In this document: in pieces, positions 1 to 5,626 of the stretch
Position numbering within the stretch: the stretch's first letter is position 1
Layout of the letters: each line of letters opens with the position of its first letter
Assembly: GCA_034679905.1 (NCBI GenBank)
Contig: JAXDAH010000138.1
Span: 1 to 7,605, forward strand
From: JASEFH01 sp034679905
Lineage (GTDB): Archaea > Halobacteriota > Methanomicrobia > Methanomicrobiales > JACTUA01
Direction: 5' to 3'
DNA: 7,605 nucleotides
Translations under genes and position numbers: made by a program
The notes under the pieces: model-generated
Seen by the model: the letters and a program-made list of their open reading frames with translations, nothing else
Told to the model about the DNA's origin: nothing
The model's database searches: none

Positions 1-50
1 GTGCCCGGCGGGCCGTAGAGGAGCACGCCCTTCGGGGGATCGATCCCCAG
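1..50. repeat. 50-bp direct repeat copy A (D2 Walker A region of cdc48)
   Basis: These bases are identical to 820-869. Both copies encode LGIDPPKGVLLYGPPG plus the start of the next codon, on the minus strand, and they lie 819 bases (273 codons) apart in the same frame. The repeat is the nucleotide-level trace of the two homologous AAA domains. It may continue left of the window. Confidence 0.95.
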
Positions 51-1505
51 GTCCTCGAACCGCTCGCGCTGGGTGAGGGGATACTCCACCGCCTCCCGCA
101 CCTCCTGCTTGGCAGACTCCAGCCCCCCGACCTCCTCCCAGGAGGTGTGGGGCACCTCGAGCAGGACCTCCCGCATCGCGCTCGGCCCCACGTCCCGTTG
201 CGCCTCCCGGAAGTCGCTGTTCTTTACCTGCATCGCCTCCAGCACCTCGGGCGGGATCTCCTCCTCCTCGAGGTCGATGTCCGGGAGGTACCTGCGCAGG
301 GCGCGGATCGCTCCTTCCCGAGCGAGAGCCGCCAGATCGGCCCCCACGAAACCGTGCGTCTGCTGGGCGAGCCTCTCTAACTCCACGTCTTCTGCGAGGG
401 GCATACCGCGGGTGTGGATGCGCAGGATCTCTCGCCGGTCGTTCTCGTTCGGCACCGTGATCTCGATCTCGCGGTCGAACCTGCCCGGGCGGCGGAGCGC
501 CGGGTCGATGGCGTCCACGCGGTTCGTGGCGCCGATCACGACCACCTGCCCCCGCTCCTGCAGACCGTCCATCATTGTCAGCAGCTGGGCGACCACGCGG
601 CGCTCCACCTCGCCCGTCACCTCCTCGCGGCGGGGGGCGATGCTGTCCAATTCGTCGATGAAGATGATGGAGGGGGCGTTTTGACGGGCCTCCTCGAAGA
701 CCTCGCGGAGCCGCTGCTCGCTCTCGCCGTAGTACTTGGAGATCACCTCGGGTCCAGCGATGGAGATGAAGTGGGCGCCGCTCTCGCTCGCCACCGCCTT
801 CGCAATCAGGGTTTTACCGGTGCCCGGCGGGCCGTAGAGGAGCACGCCCTTCGGGGGATCGATCCCCAGCTTGCGGAAGAGCTCGGGGTGGCGCATGGGC
901 AGCTCGATCGTCTCCCGCACCCGCTGGAGTTCGTCTTTGAGTCCCCCGATATCCTCGTAGGAGAGCCTTTTAACCCCCTCGAACCCGACAGCCGGCTTCT
1001 CGGAGAACTCGATCCGGGTGTTCTTCGTGATGATCACCGCACTCTCGGGCTCCACCACGACCGCCTTGAACGCGACCAGCTGGGGCTGCATGAAGGGCAG
1101 ACCGGCCTGGATGGGCACGGTGTCGTTCTTCATGATGGGAAAATCGATCAGGCGGTTCACAGCCGTGTTGTAATTGATGGGGAGCTGGCGGGGCAGGTCC
1201 TCGGGCGGGGCCAGCACCACCCGTTTTGCCTCGACCTCCTCCCCGACGGGGGCGACCCGCACACGATCCCCGATGCTGGTCCCGGCGTTCGCCCTCGTGA
1301 AGTTATCGATGCGCACCTTCCCCTGCTGCCAGTCGCTCACCATGGAGCGCCAGACCTTGGCCACCGTCCTCCGCTTCCCCTCGATGAAGACAATATTGCC
1401 GGGAGAGATGCGGAGCTGGAGCATGGTGTCGGGATCGAGGCGGGCTTTTCCCCCGCCCTGATCCTCGGGATAGGCGCTGTCCACTTTCAGGTATGTCTCA
1501 GGCAT
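1..1505 (-). CDS. cdc48: CDC48/VAT-type AAA ATPase (p97 family), 3' part missing
   Basis: This is an archaeal homologue of p97/CDC48/VAT, a cytoplasmic hexameric unfoldase that pulls proteins apart for degradation or remodelling, using ATP. About 501 residues are visible from the ATG at 1505; the family usually has about 730-840, so the end of the second ATPase domain lies outside the window. Residues 1 to about 190 match the N-terminal substrate-binding region (double-psi barrel plus a second lobe). The first AAA domain (D1) follows, with Walker A GPPGTGKT at 225-232, Walker B ending in D284-E285, and an arginine-rich stretch ending GEVERR. A linker leads to D2, opening with a VGGL motif and reaching GPPG at the window edge. 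The start is chosen because MPETYLKVDSAYPEDQG begins like family members and a TATA box lies about 30 bases upstream. It is divergent from larC. The family call is secure; the exact cellular substrates are unknown. Confidence 0.96.
   Translation of the reverse strand, partial: MPETYLKVDSAYPEDQGGGKARLDPDTMLQLRISPGNIVFIEGKRRTVAKVWRSMVSDWQQGKVRIDNFTRANAGTSIGDRVRVAPVGEEVEAKRVVLAPPEDLPRQLPINYNTAVNRLIDFPIMKNDTVPIQAGLPFMQPQLVAFKAVVVEPESAVIITKNTRIEFSEKPAVGFEGVKRLSYEDIGGLKDELQRVRETIELPMRHPELFRKLGIDPPKGVLLYGPPGTGKTLIAKAVASESGAHFISIAGPEVISKYYGESEQRLREVFEEARQNAPSIIFIDELDSIAPRREEVTGEVERRVVAQLLTMMDGLQERGQVVVIGATNRVDAIDPALRRPGRFDREIEITVPNENDRREILRIHTRGMPLAEDVELERLAQQTHGFVGADLAALAREGAIRALRRYLPDIDLEEEEIPPEVLEAMQVKNSDFREAQRDVGPSAMREVLLEVPHTSWEEVGGLESAKQEVREAVEYPLTQRERFEDLGIDPPKGVLLYGPPG
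820..869. repeat. 50-bp direct repeat copy B (D1 Walker A region of cdc48)
   Basis: This is the exact partner of bases 1-50, located at the D1 nucleotide-binding loop. Sequence on the 3' side in window coordinates (from 870) diverges immediately from that after base 50. Confidence 0.95.
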
Positions 1506-1517
1506 TACCCTAATGGT

Positions 1518-1525
1518 CATATACG
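1518..1525 (+). promoter_or_regulatory. Candidate TATA box for larC-radB
   Basis: CATATACG is centred about 30 bases ahead of the larC ATG at 1552. Archaeal TATA boxes normally sit about 26-27 bases before the transcript start, so the transcript would begin within a few bases of the ATG, meaning leaderless or almost so. There is no clear Shine-Dalgarno sequence before 1552, which fits. The match to the TATA consensus is only fair. Confidence 0.45.
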
Positions 1526-1530
1526 AAGGG

Positions 1531-1538
1531 ATTTATAA
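1531..1538 (-). promoter_or_regulatory. TATA box for cdc48
   Basis: Read on the minus strand this is TTATAAAT, a strong archaeal TATA box, centred 29-30 bases from the A of the cdc48 ATG at 1505. The expected transcript start is within about 3 bases of that ATG, so cdc48 is probably leaderless. No Shine-Dalgarno sequence is seen ahead of it. Confidence 0.65.
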
Positions 1539-1551
1539 GTACTGTTCAGGT

Positions 1552-2739
1552 ATGCGGATTCTTCTGTTCGACCCCTTTCACGGCGCCGCGGGCGACATGG
1601 TGACCGCAGCGCTGCTCGCCCTCGGGGCGGACCGCTCTCTGGTGATCGAGGCGATGCGGTCGGTGGTGGCGGAGCCGACCGTGGAGGAGGTGGAGCGGAG
1701 CGGCATCCGGGGTCTCCTGGTCTCCACCCATGCTACTGTGACGGCCCGCTCGCTTGCGGAGGTGCTCGACCGCGTTGAGGCGGCAAGGGCGCCGCCGCCC
1801 GCTATTGCCATGGCCCGGCGGGTGTTCCTGCGGCTGCACGAGGCCGAAGAGAGCATTCATGGGGAGCGGCCGCATTTCCACGAGGTGGGGGCAGACGACG
1901 CGATCGCTGATATCGTGGGCGCCTGTACCGCCCTCCCCTCCCTCCGGGTCGACGGGGTCGCCGTCCTCCCCATCGCCCTGGGGGGCGGCGAGATCGTCGG
2001 CAGCCACGGGACGATGCCTGTACCGGCACCGGCGACGACCGCCATCCTGCAGCGGTCGGGACTGCAGGTGCGCCCGGGCACGCCCGCGGACGGCGAGCTC
2101 TGCACGCCCAGCGGAGCGGCGCTCCTCTCGGAGTTCTCCAGCCTGGAGCCCCCGGACGGCCCCCTGCGGATCCGTGCCGTCGGCTACGGTGCTGGGAAGC
2201 GGGATACGCCGGGGATCCCCAACGTGCTCCGGGCGATGATCGTGGATACCGACGACGCCTTCGGTCGCGACTGCGTGGACGTGCTGGAGACGAACGTGGA
2301 CGACGTGAGCGGCGAGGTGCTCTCCTATACCCTGGCCCGCCTGATGGACGCCGGTGCCCGGGATGCGAGTGCGATGTCGCTGATGATGAAGAAGGGGCGG
2401 ATCGGGTTTCTGGTGCGGGTGATCGCGCTGCCCGAGGACACCGTGCGATTGGCGGAGATCCTGGCCGAAGAGCTGGGCACCCTGGGAATCCGTTGCAGTA
2501 CCGCGGTCCATCGCCTGGTCACGAGGAGAACCATCGAACCGGTCTCCCTGCAGATCCGTGGGCAGGAGGTTTCGATCGATGTGAAGTGCAGCTTTATCAA
2601 GGATCGCCTCGTCAACCTCAAACCGGAGTTCGAGCAGGTGCGGAGATGGGCAGAGGAGCTGCACCTGCCCCTACAAGACGTGATGCGGGAAGCGGAGACG
2701 GCTGCCTGGGAGCATCTGGGCGAGAGGCGGATTCGATGA
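1552..2739 (+). CDS. larC: LarC-family nickel-pincer cofactor biosynthesis protein (DUF111)
   Basis: A 395-residue protein of the LarC family (formerly DUF111/TIGR00299). Characterised LarC is a CTP-dependent cyclometallase that inserts nickel into the pincer nucleotide cofactor of lactate racemase and related LarA enzymes. Family marks visible here are the N-terminal FDPFHGAAGDM (residues 6-16), HFHEVGADDAIADIVG (108-123), ETNVDD opening the C-terminal domain (246-251), and MMKKGRIG (278-285). In Lactiplantibacillus the gene is split and joined by ribosomal frameshifting; here both halves lie in one continuous frame. The ATG at 1552 is preferred over one 13 codons upstream (1513) because the family starts at MRILLFD and the upstream codons precede the expected transcript start. 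No larA, larB or larE is in the window, so the client enzyme here is unknown. It is followed by radB with an ATGA overlap. Confidence 0.93.
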   Translation: MRILLFDPFHGAAGDMVTAALLALGADRSLVIEAMRSVVAEPTVEEVERSGIRGLLVSTHATVTARSLAEVLDRVEAARAPPPAIAMARRVFLRLHEAEESIHGERPHFHEVGADDAIADIVGACTALPSLRVDGVAVLPIALGGGEIVGSHGTMPVPAPATTAILQRSGLQVRPGTPADGELCTPSGAALLSEFSSLEPPDGPLRIRAVGYGAGKRDTPGIPNVLRAMIVDTDDAFGRDCVDVLETNVDDVSGEVLSYTLARLMDAGARDASAMSLMMKKGRIGFLVRVIALPEDTVRLAEILAEELGTLGIRCSTAVHRLVTRRTIEPVSLQIRGQEVSIDVKCSFIKDRLVNLKPEFEQVRRWAEELHLPLQDVMREAETAAWEHLGERRIR

Positions 2740-3404
2740 ACGCGGAGAGGATGCGGACGGGGGCCGAAGCGCTGGACGAGCTCCTCGGAGGAGGGCTCGA
2801 GCGGCGTTCGCTGACGCAGCTCTACGGGGAGCCGGGAACGGGGAAGAGCACGATCTGCATCATTGCTGCGGTCGCGGCGCTAAAAAGTGGAAAAGACGTG
2901 ATCTTCTTCGATACTGAAGGATTCTCCGTGGAGCGGTTCCGGCAGGTCGCGGGGGCGAATCCAGAGAAGCTCGCCGAGAACCTCTACATCTACGAACCCG
3001 CGGACTTCGATCGCCAGGGACTGATGATCGCCGAGAGCGAGACGCTCCTTCGAAGGGGGACCGTGGGGCTGATCGTCGTCGACTCGGCGACCGCCCTCTA
3101 CCGTACCGAGCTGGGGGAGACCCGGAACGCCCAGAGGAAACTCGCCCGACAGATGATCCACCTCCTCGGGCTGGCAAAGAAGTACGACCTGCCCGTGCTG
3201 ATCACCAACCAGGTCTACATGGACGTGGAGACCGGGGAGTTCCGGGGCCTCGGGGGGACGGGACTGCTCCACCTTTCAAAGACGATCGTCCGCATCGAGA
3301 AGCGGGATGGATTCCGGAGGGCGGTGCTGGTCAAGCACCGCTCCCTGCCCGAGGGGACCTTCTTCGATTTCGCGATCACGCAGGAGGGCATCAGCAGGAT
3401 ATGA
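2736..3404 (+). CDS. radB: DNA repair and recombination protein RadB
   Basis: A 222-residue RecA/Rad51-family ATPase. RadB is the short archaeal paralogue of the RadA recombinase: it lacks RadA's N-terminal helix-hairpin-helix domain and is thought to assist or modulate homologous recombination rather than catalyse strand exchange strongly. Visible features are Walker A GEPGTGKST (31-39), Walker B LIVVD (112-116), an LITNQVY stretch (156-162) matching the conserved region after the L1 loop, and a C-terminal core strand region ending at ISRI. The length matches the family. The ATG at 2736 overlaps the larC stop (ATGA), implying translational coupling; a GA-rich stretch at 2721-2730 may act as its ribosome-binding site. 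A second ATG at 2751 is possible but would have its purine-rich stretch too close. The end overlaps dapF on the other strand by 14 bases. Confidence 0.95.
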   Translation: MNAERMRTGAEALDELLGGGLERRSLTQLYGEPGTGKSTICIIAAVAALKSGKDVIFFDTEGFSVERFRQVAGANPEKLAENLYIYEPADFDRQGLMIAESETLLRRGTVGLIVVDSATALYRTELGETRNAQRKLARQMIHLLGLAKKYDLPVLITNQVYMDVETGEFRGLGGTGLLHLSKTIVRIEKRDGFRRAVLVKHRSLPEGTFFDFAITQEGISRI

Positions 3405-4212
3405 TCCCGCTGTAGACCGTGTAGGCCGGCCCCTCCAGCTCGAGCGTATCCCCGATGTGGACAACGAGCGGCCCCCCCGCCGTCTCCACGGGGACCGTGG
3501 CGCCCACCATCCCGAGCCGGTGGGCGATCACCGCCGCTGCGGCGGCACCGGTACCGCAGCTGGTGGTCTCCGACTCGATCCCCCGCTCGAAGGTGCGCAT
3601 CCGCAGCGCATTCTCCTCGCTCCGCTCGACGAAGTTCACGTTGGCGCCGTGCGGGAACGTGGGGTGGTTTCGGATCGCCGGCGCGACCGCATCGATATCC
3701 ACCGTCCCGATCTCGTCGACGAAGACGACGGCATGCGGCACGCCGGTGTTGACCGCGTACACGGAGTAGTTGCGGATCTCCTCGCGGTACTCCCCCTCGC
3801 CCGTGGCGGGGATCTCGGGCCGCTGGAACGCGGGGCTGTTCAGCTGCACCCGCGCCCAGAACTCCCCCTCCTCCGAGTACCACATCCGCACACCGATCCG
3901 ACCGGCCGGCGTCTCTACCGTGCACTGCTCGTTGACGTACTTTGTATCGAAAGCGTACTTGGCCAGGCAGCGGATGCCGTTGCCGCACATCTCCGCCTCG
4001 CTCTCGTCCGGCTGAAAGAGGCGCATGCGGATATCCGCCGATACGGACTTCTGGAGGAAGAGCACCCCGTCCGCTCCCACGCCGAATCTTCGGTCGCAGT
4101 AGAGCAGGGCGAACTTCCCCTTCATCTCCTCGGGGATCACCTCCCGCTCCCGCTCGTCTATCAGGATGAAGTCATTGCCGTTGCCGTGCAGTTTGGTGAA
4201 CTGTATGTCCAT
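3391..4212 (-). CDS. dapF: Diaminopimelate epimerase
   Basis: A 273-residue, cofactor-independent epimerase that converts LL-diaminopimelate to meso-diaminopimelate, the step before lysine. Methanogens use it in the DapL-type lysine route. The two catalytic cysteines are present: C76 in MCGNGIRC and C219 in ETTSCGTGA. The N-terminal FTKLHGNGNDF (5-15) and GADGVLF (46-52) are also family marks. The ATG at 4212 is chosen because family members begin just before FTKLHGNGNDF and a GGAGGAGA ribosome-binding site precedes it. The frame stays open a further 39 codons upstream to a GTG at 4329, but those codons show no family resemblance. It lies 113 bases downstream of the ribose-bisphosphate isomerase gene on the same strand and may be co-transcribed with it. 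Its 3' end overlaps radB convergently. Confidence 0.96.
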   Translation of the reverse strand: MDIQFTKLHGNGNDFILIDEREREVIPEEMKGKFALLYCDRRFGVGADGVLFLQKSVSADIRMRLFQPDESEAEMCGNGIRCLAKYAFDTKYVNEQCTVETPAGRIGVRMWYSEEGEFWARVQLNSPAFQRPEIPATGEGEYREEIRNYSVYAVNTGVPHAVVFVDEIGTVDIDAVAPAIRNHPTFPHGANVNFVERSEENALRMRTFERGIESETTSCGTGAAAAAVIAHRLGMVGATVPVETAGGPLVVHIGDTLELEGPAYTVYSGIISC

Positions 4213-4325
4213 GCCTCGATTCTCCTCCAGATCGATCGTCTTCGCGCGGCCGCTCCGGCACCAGGATCGTCTGCGGCTGATGAGCCTGCAGCGCAGCGGG
4301 GACGGTCTGGCCGGACACTGCCGCT
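4213..4325 (-). other. Intergenic spacer with small hairpin between isomerase gene and dapF
   Basis: This GC-rich spacer has no TATA-like sequence on the minus strand, which favours read-through from the upstream gene. A short hairpin can form at 4271-4291 (CTGCGGCT, loop GATG, AGCC, one bulged T, GCAG). It is too weak and lacks the T run for a terminator call; an RNA processing site is possible. The dapF reading frame is open through the spacer, without recognisable coding content. Confidence 0.4.
4221..4228 (-). promoter_or_regulatory. Ribosome-binding site of dapF
   Basis: Minus-strand GGAGGAGA lies 8 bases before the ATG at 4212. It is a strong Shine-Dalgarno sequence and decides the start in favour of 4212 over the upstream GTG. 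Confidence 0.75.
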
Positions 4326-5345
4326 TCACACCTGGTTTCGATGGTCGATTAAAAATTCCTTGTGAAATTCCTCGACGCTCCAGCCCAGGTACTCCCGCAG
4401 AATGATGAACGCCAGGGTGGGCGGGATCGCCCCCTGTTCGGTGATGATAAAGTCCACGTAGGCGGCCGGCGTCACGTCGAATATCGGGTTGCGCACCCGC
4501 ACGTGGGGAAGAGTGGCAGCAACCTCCGGCGTCAGGAGCTCGCCACCGCCCCGTTCTTCGATCTCCACGAGCTCACCGAAGATTGTTCGCGGGGCAAACT
4601 TGAAGGTCTCGGCGGCGACGATGAAGTTGGTTCGTGCCTCGTGGGCGGCGAGCGCGACCTGGGAGGTGCCGATCTTGTTGACGACGGCACCGTTGACGGC
4701 GATGGCATCCGCGCCCACGAAGACCTTGTCGACCTTGTTGATGAAGTAGCGCACCGCCGAGTCCACGATATAGTTGGTGCGAATACCGGCGTCATTCAGC
4801 CACTGGATGGTGATCCGCCCCTGATCCCCGGGCCGAACCTCGGTGGCGTAGACCTCGATCTCCTTTCCCTGACGGTGTGCTCCGCGGATGCAGGCGAGCG
4901 CCGCCTCGGAGTTGCAGTGCGTCATGAGGACGTCGCCGTCCTGGATGTGCTGGGCTCCAATCTCCCCTATCCGTTCGATCGCCGAGAGGGAGGACTCGAT
5001 GAACCTGATCGATCGCTCGACGATGCCGCGCCGGGCCTCTTCGAGGTCCCCGGCCTGGTCGAGGGGCGCCATCACGATGTGGACCGCGTTCGGCAGGGAG
5101 ACTGCCGTTGGGCGCGTGGAGACCAGCCGCTCCGCCGCCGTCCGCATCTCCTCGCGGAACGCCTCCAGGCTGCGGGCATTGATCGACTCCGCGTGCACCC
5201 TCAACGCCTCCGCCGCTGCCCGTGCAATCCGTCCCGCCCCGCGAATCTCCATCCGACGGATCTTCTCCGCCGTCGCCTCCAACGGGATCGGTCCCCCGCG
5301 GGGTGCGGGAGCATCTCCTGCGGTCCCTGAATCTCCCCTGCGCAT
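4326..5345 (-). CDS. Ribose 1,5-bisphosphate isomerase (eIF2B-like family)
   Basis: Up to 339 residues. It closely resembles the archaeal ribose-1,5-bisphosphate isomerase of the Thermococcus AMP pathway, which turns ribose 1,5-bisphosphate into ribulose 1,5-bisphosphate for type III RuBisCO and so links nucleoside breakdown to central carbon metabolism. Shared stretches include MEIRGAG (32-38), STRPTAVSLPNA (75-86), GDVLMTHCNSEAAL with the conserved cysteine, VGADAIAVNGAVVNKIGT, and NPIFDVTPAAYVDFIITE near the end. The broader family also holds eIF2B alpha/beta/delta subunits and methylthioribose-1-phosphate isomerase; the THC and family-specific strings favour the bisphosphate isomerase. 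The ATG at 5345 is supported by a TATA box about 30 bases upstream. A TTG at 5282, after a GGGGGA stretch, would give a length nearer to the Thermococcus enzyme (322 residues). RuBisCO and AMP phosphorylase are not in this window. Confidence 0.9.
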   Translation of the reverse strand: MRRGDSGTAGDAPAPRGGPIPLEATAEKIRRMEIRGAGRIARAAAEALRVHAESINARSLEAFREEMRTAAERLVSTRPTAVSLPNAVHIVMAPLDQAGDLEEARRGIVERSIRFIESSLSAIERIGEIGAQHIQDGDVLMTHCNSEAALACIRGAHRQGKEIEVYATEVRPGDQGRITIQWLNDAGIRTNYIVDSAVRYFINKVDKVFVGADAIAVNGAVVNKIGTSQVALAAHEARTNFIVAAETFKFAPRTIFGELVEIEERGGGELLTPEVAATLPHVRVRNPIFDVTPAAYVDFIITEQGAIPPTLAFIILREYLGWSVEEFHKEFLIDHRNQV

Positions 5346-5370
5346 ACGTCCAAGAGTTGAGCGGCGGGAT

Positions 5371-5378
5371 CTATAATA
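5371..5378 (-). promoter_or_regulatory. TATA box for the ribose-bisphosphate isomerase gene
   Basis: Minus-strand TATTATAG is centred 29-30 bases from the A of the ATG at 5345, the same spacing as at cdc48. A leaderless transcript is predicted. The same A+T block read forward (TATAATAC) could also act as a plus-strand TATA box with a start near 5401. Confidence 0.55.
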
Positions 5379-5518
5379 CTAGTGCTCCTCCTGCTACCGC
5401 CCGTCTGCGCTAGGAGTCGCCCGCGTCTGCCATCGTAACGGCACGGGCGGCTACGTTGGGTATGCGACCCCGGAGGGCCGCATCCAGCGGATTCCAAATG
5501 GGCAAATGACTTATTACG

Positions 5519-5626
5519 ATGGCAGACCAATTTTTATCTGCAGAGTACGACTGTGCCGCCACGAGGGGGCGGGAGTGCAGCTGCGGCGGGGAGGCGTGCC
5601 GCAGCCTGCTCGGGGGTGAGATGTGA
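5519..5626 (+). CDS. Possible 35-residue cysteine-rich small protein
   Basis: An ATG-started frame of 35 codons whose TGA shares its last base with the ATG of the HAD gene (TGATG), the arrangement typical of translational coupling. It would encode four cysteines at 12, 20, 22 and 27 (C-x7-C-x-C-x4-C), suggesting metal binding. Against it: no clear Shine-Dalgarno sequence before 5519, a likely TATA box at 5531-5538 inside it, an overlapping hairpin, and a competing open frame. No family is recognised. Confidence 0.25.
   Translation: MADQFLSAEYDCAATRGRECSCGGEACRSLLGGEM
5531..5538 (+). promoter_or_regulatory. Candidate TATA box for the HAD-family gene
   Basis: TTTTTATC is the most A+T-rich plus-strand element ahead of the HAD gene. 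It predicts a transcript start near 5561 and a leader of about 65 bases, unlike the leaderless genes elsewhere in the window. An alternative block, CTTATTAC at 5510-5517, is weaker. Confidence 0.4.
5577..5609 (+). promoter_or_regulatory. Stable hairpin just upstream of the HAD gene ribosome-binding site
   Basis: GCAGCTGCGGC (5577-5587) pairs with GCCGCAG-C-CTGC (5598-5609), giving 7 plus 4 base pairs around one bulged C, with a 10-base loop. It ends 5 bases before the Shine-Dalgarno sequence. No T run follows, so a terminator is unlikely. It would lie inside the predicted 5' leader, where it could affect translation or mRNA stability. Confidence 0.45.
5615..5620 (+). promoter_or_regulatory. 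Ribosome-binding site of the HAD-family gene
   Basis: GGTGAG, the typical archaeal Shine-Dalgarno form, lies 5 bases before the ATG at 5626. It is well placed for that ATG and too close for the in-frame GTG at 5623. Confidence 0.75.

Larger units (their letters stand above)
5383..5619 (+). other. Open frame without a start codon, possible small or remnant gene
   Basis: A 78-codon stop-free stretch between a TAG at 5380 and a TGA at 5617, in the same frame as the HAD gene downstream. It has no ATG, GTG or TTG until an internal ATG at 5506, which would give only 37 residues. The middle reads like protein (GYATPEGRIQRIPNGQ, then YYDGRPIFICR) and its codons end mostly in G or C, as in the real genes. 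In GC-rich DNA a frame of this length can arise by chance. I recognise no family. It could be a degraded gene, a gene with an unusual start, or nothing. Confidence 0.2.

Noticed and set aside
414..1538. Long plus-strand open frame of 374 codons opposite cdc48
   Set aside because: It lies antisense to a clearly recognised AAA ATPase. Its His/Asp/Leu-rich composition is the usual by-product of GC-rich codon bias on the other strand.
1546..2664. Long minus-strand open frame of 372 codons opposite larC
   Set aside because: The plus strand encodes an unmistakable LarC with family motifs throughout; the antisense translation resembles no family.
4213..4329. 39-codon N-terminal extension of dapF to a GTG at 4329
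   Set aside because: It is Arg/Pro/Cys-rich with no family resemblance, and a strong ribosome-binding site precedes the ATG at 4212.
3307..4365. Plus-strand frame of 352 codons opposite dapF
   Set aside because: The minus strand holds both catalytic cysteine motifs of diaminopimelate epimerase. The plus frame is low-complexity and Arg/Leu/His-rich.
4362..5330. Plus-strand frame of 322 codons opposite the ribose-bisphosphate isomerase
   Set aside because: It is antisense to a gene with strong family similarity, and its composition is typical of a shadow frame.
5577..5609. Hairpin as an intrinsic terminator
   Set aside because: No T run follows, and the hairpin sits directly before a ribosome-binding site and start codon.
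5617..5626. In-frame TGA before the HAD gene as a read-through or selenocysteine codon
   Set aside because: The HAD protein is complete from 5626 with its own ribosome-binding site, and selenocysteine use in methanogens is largely confined to Methanococcales and Methanopyrus.
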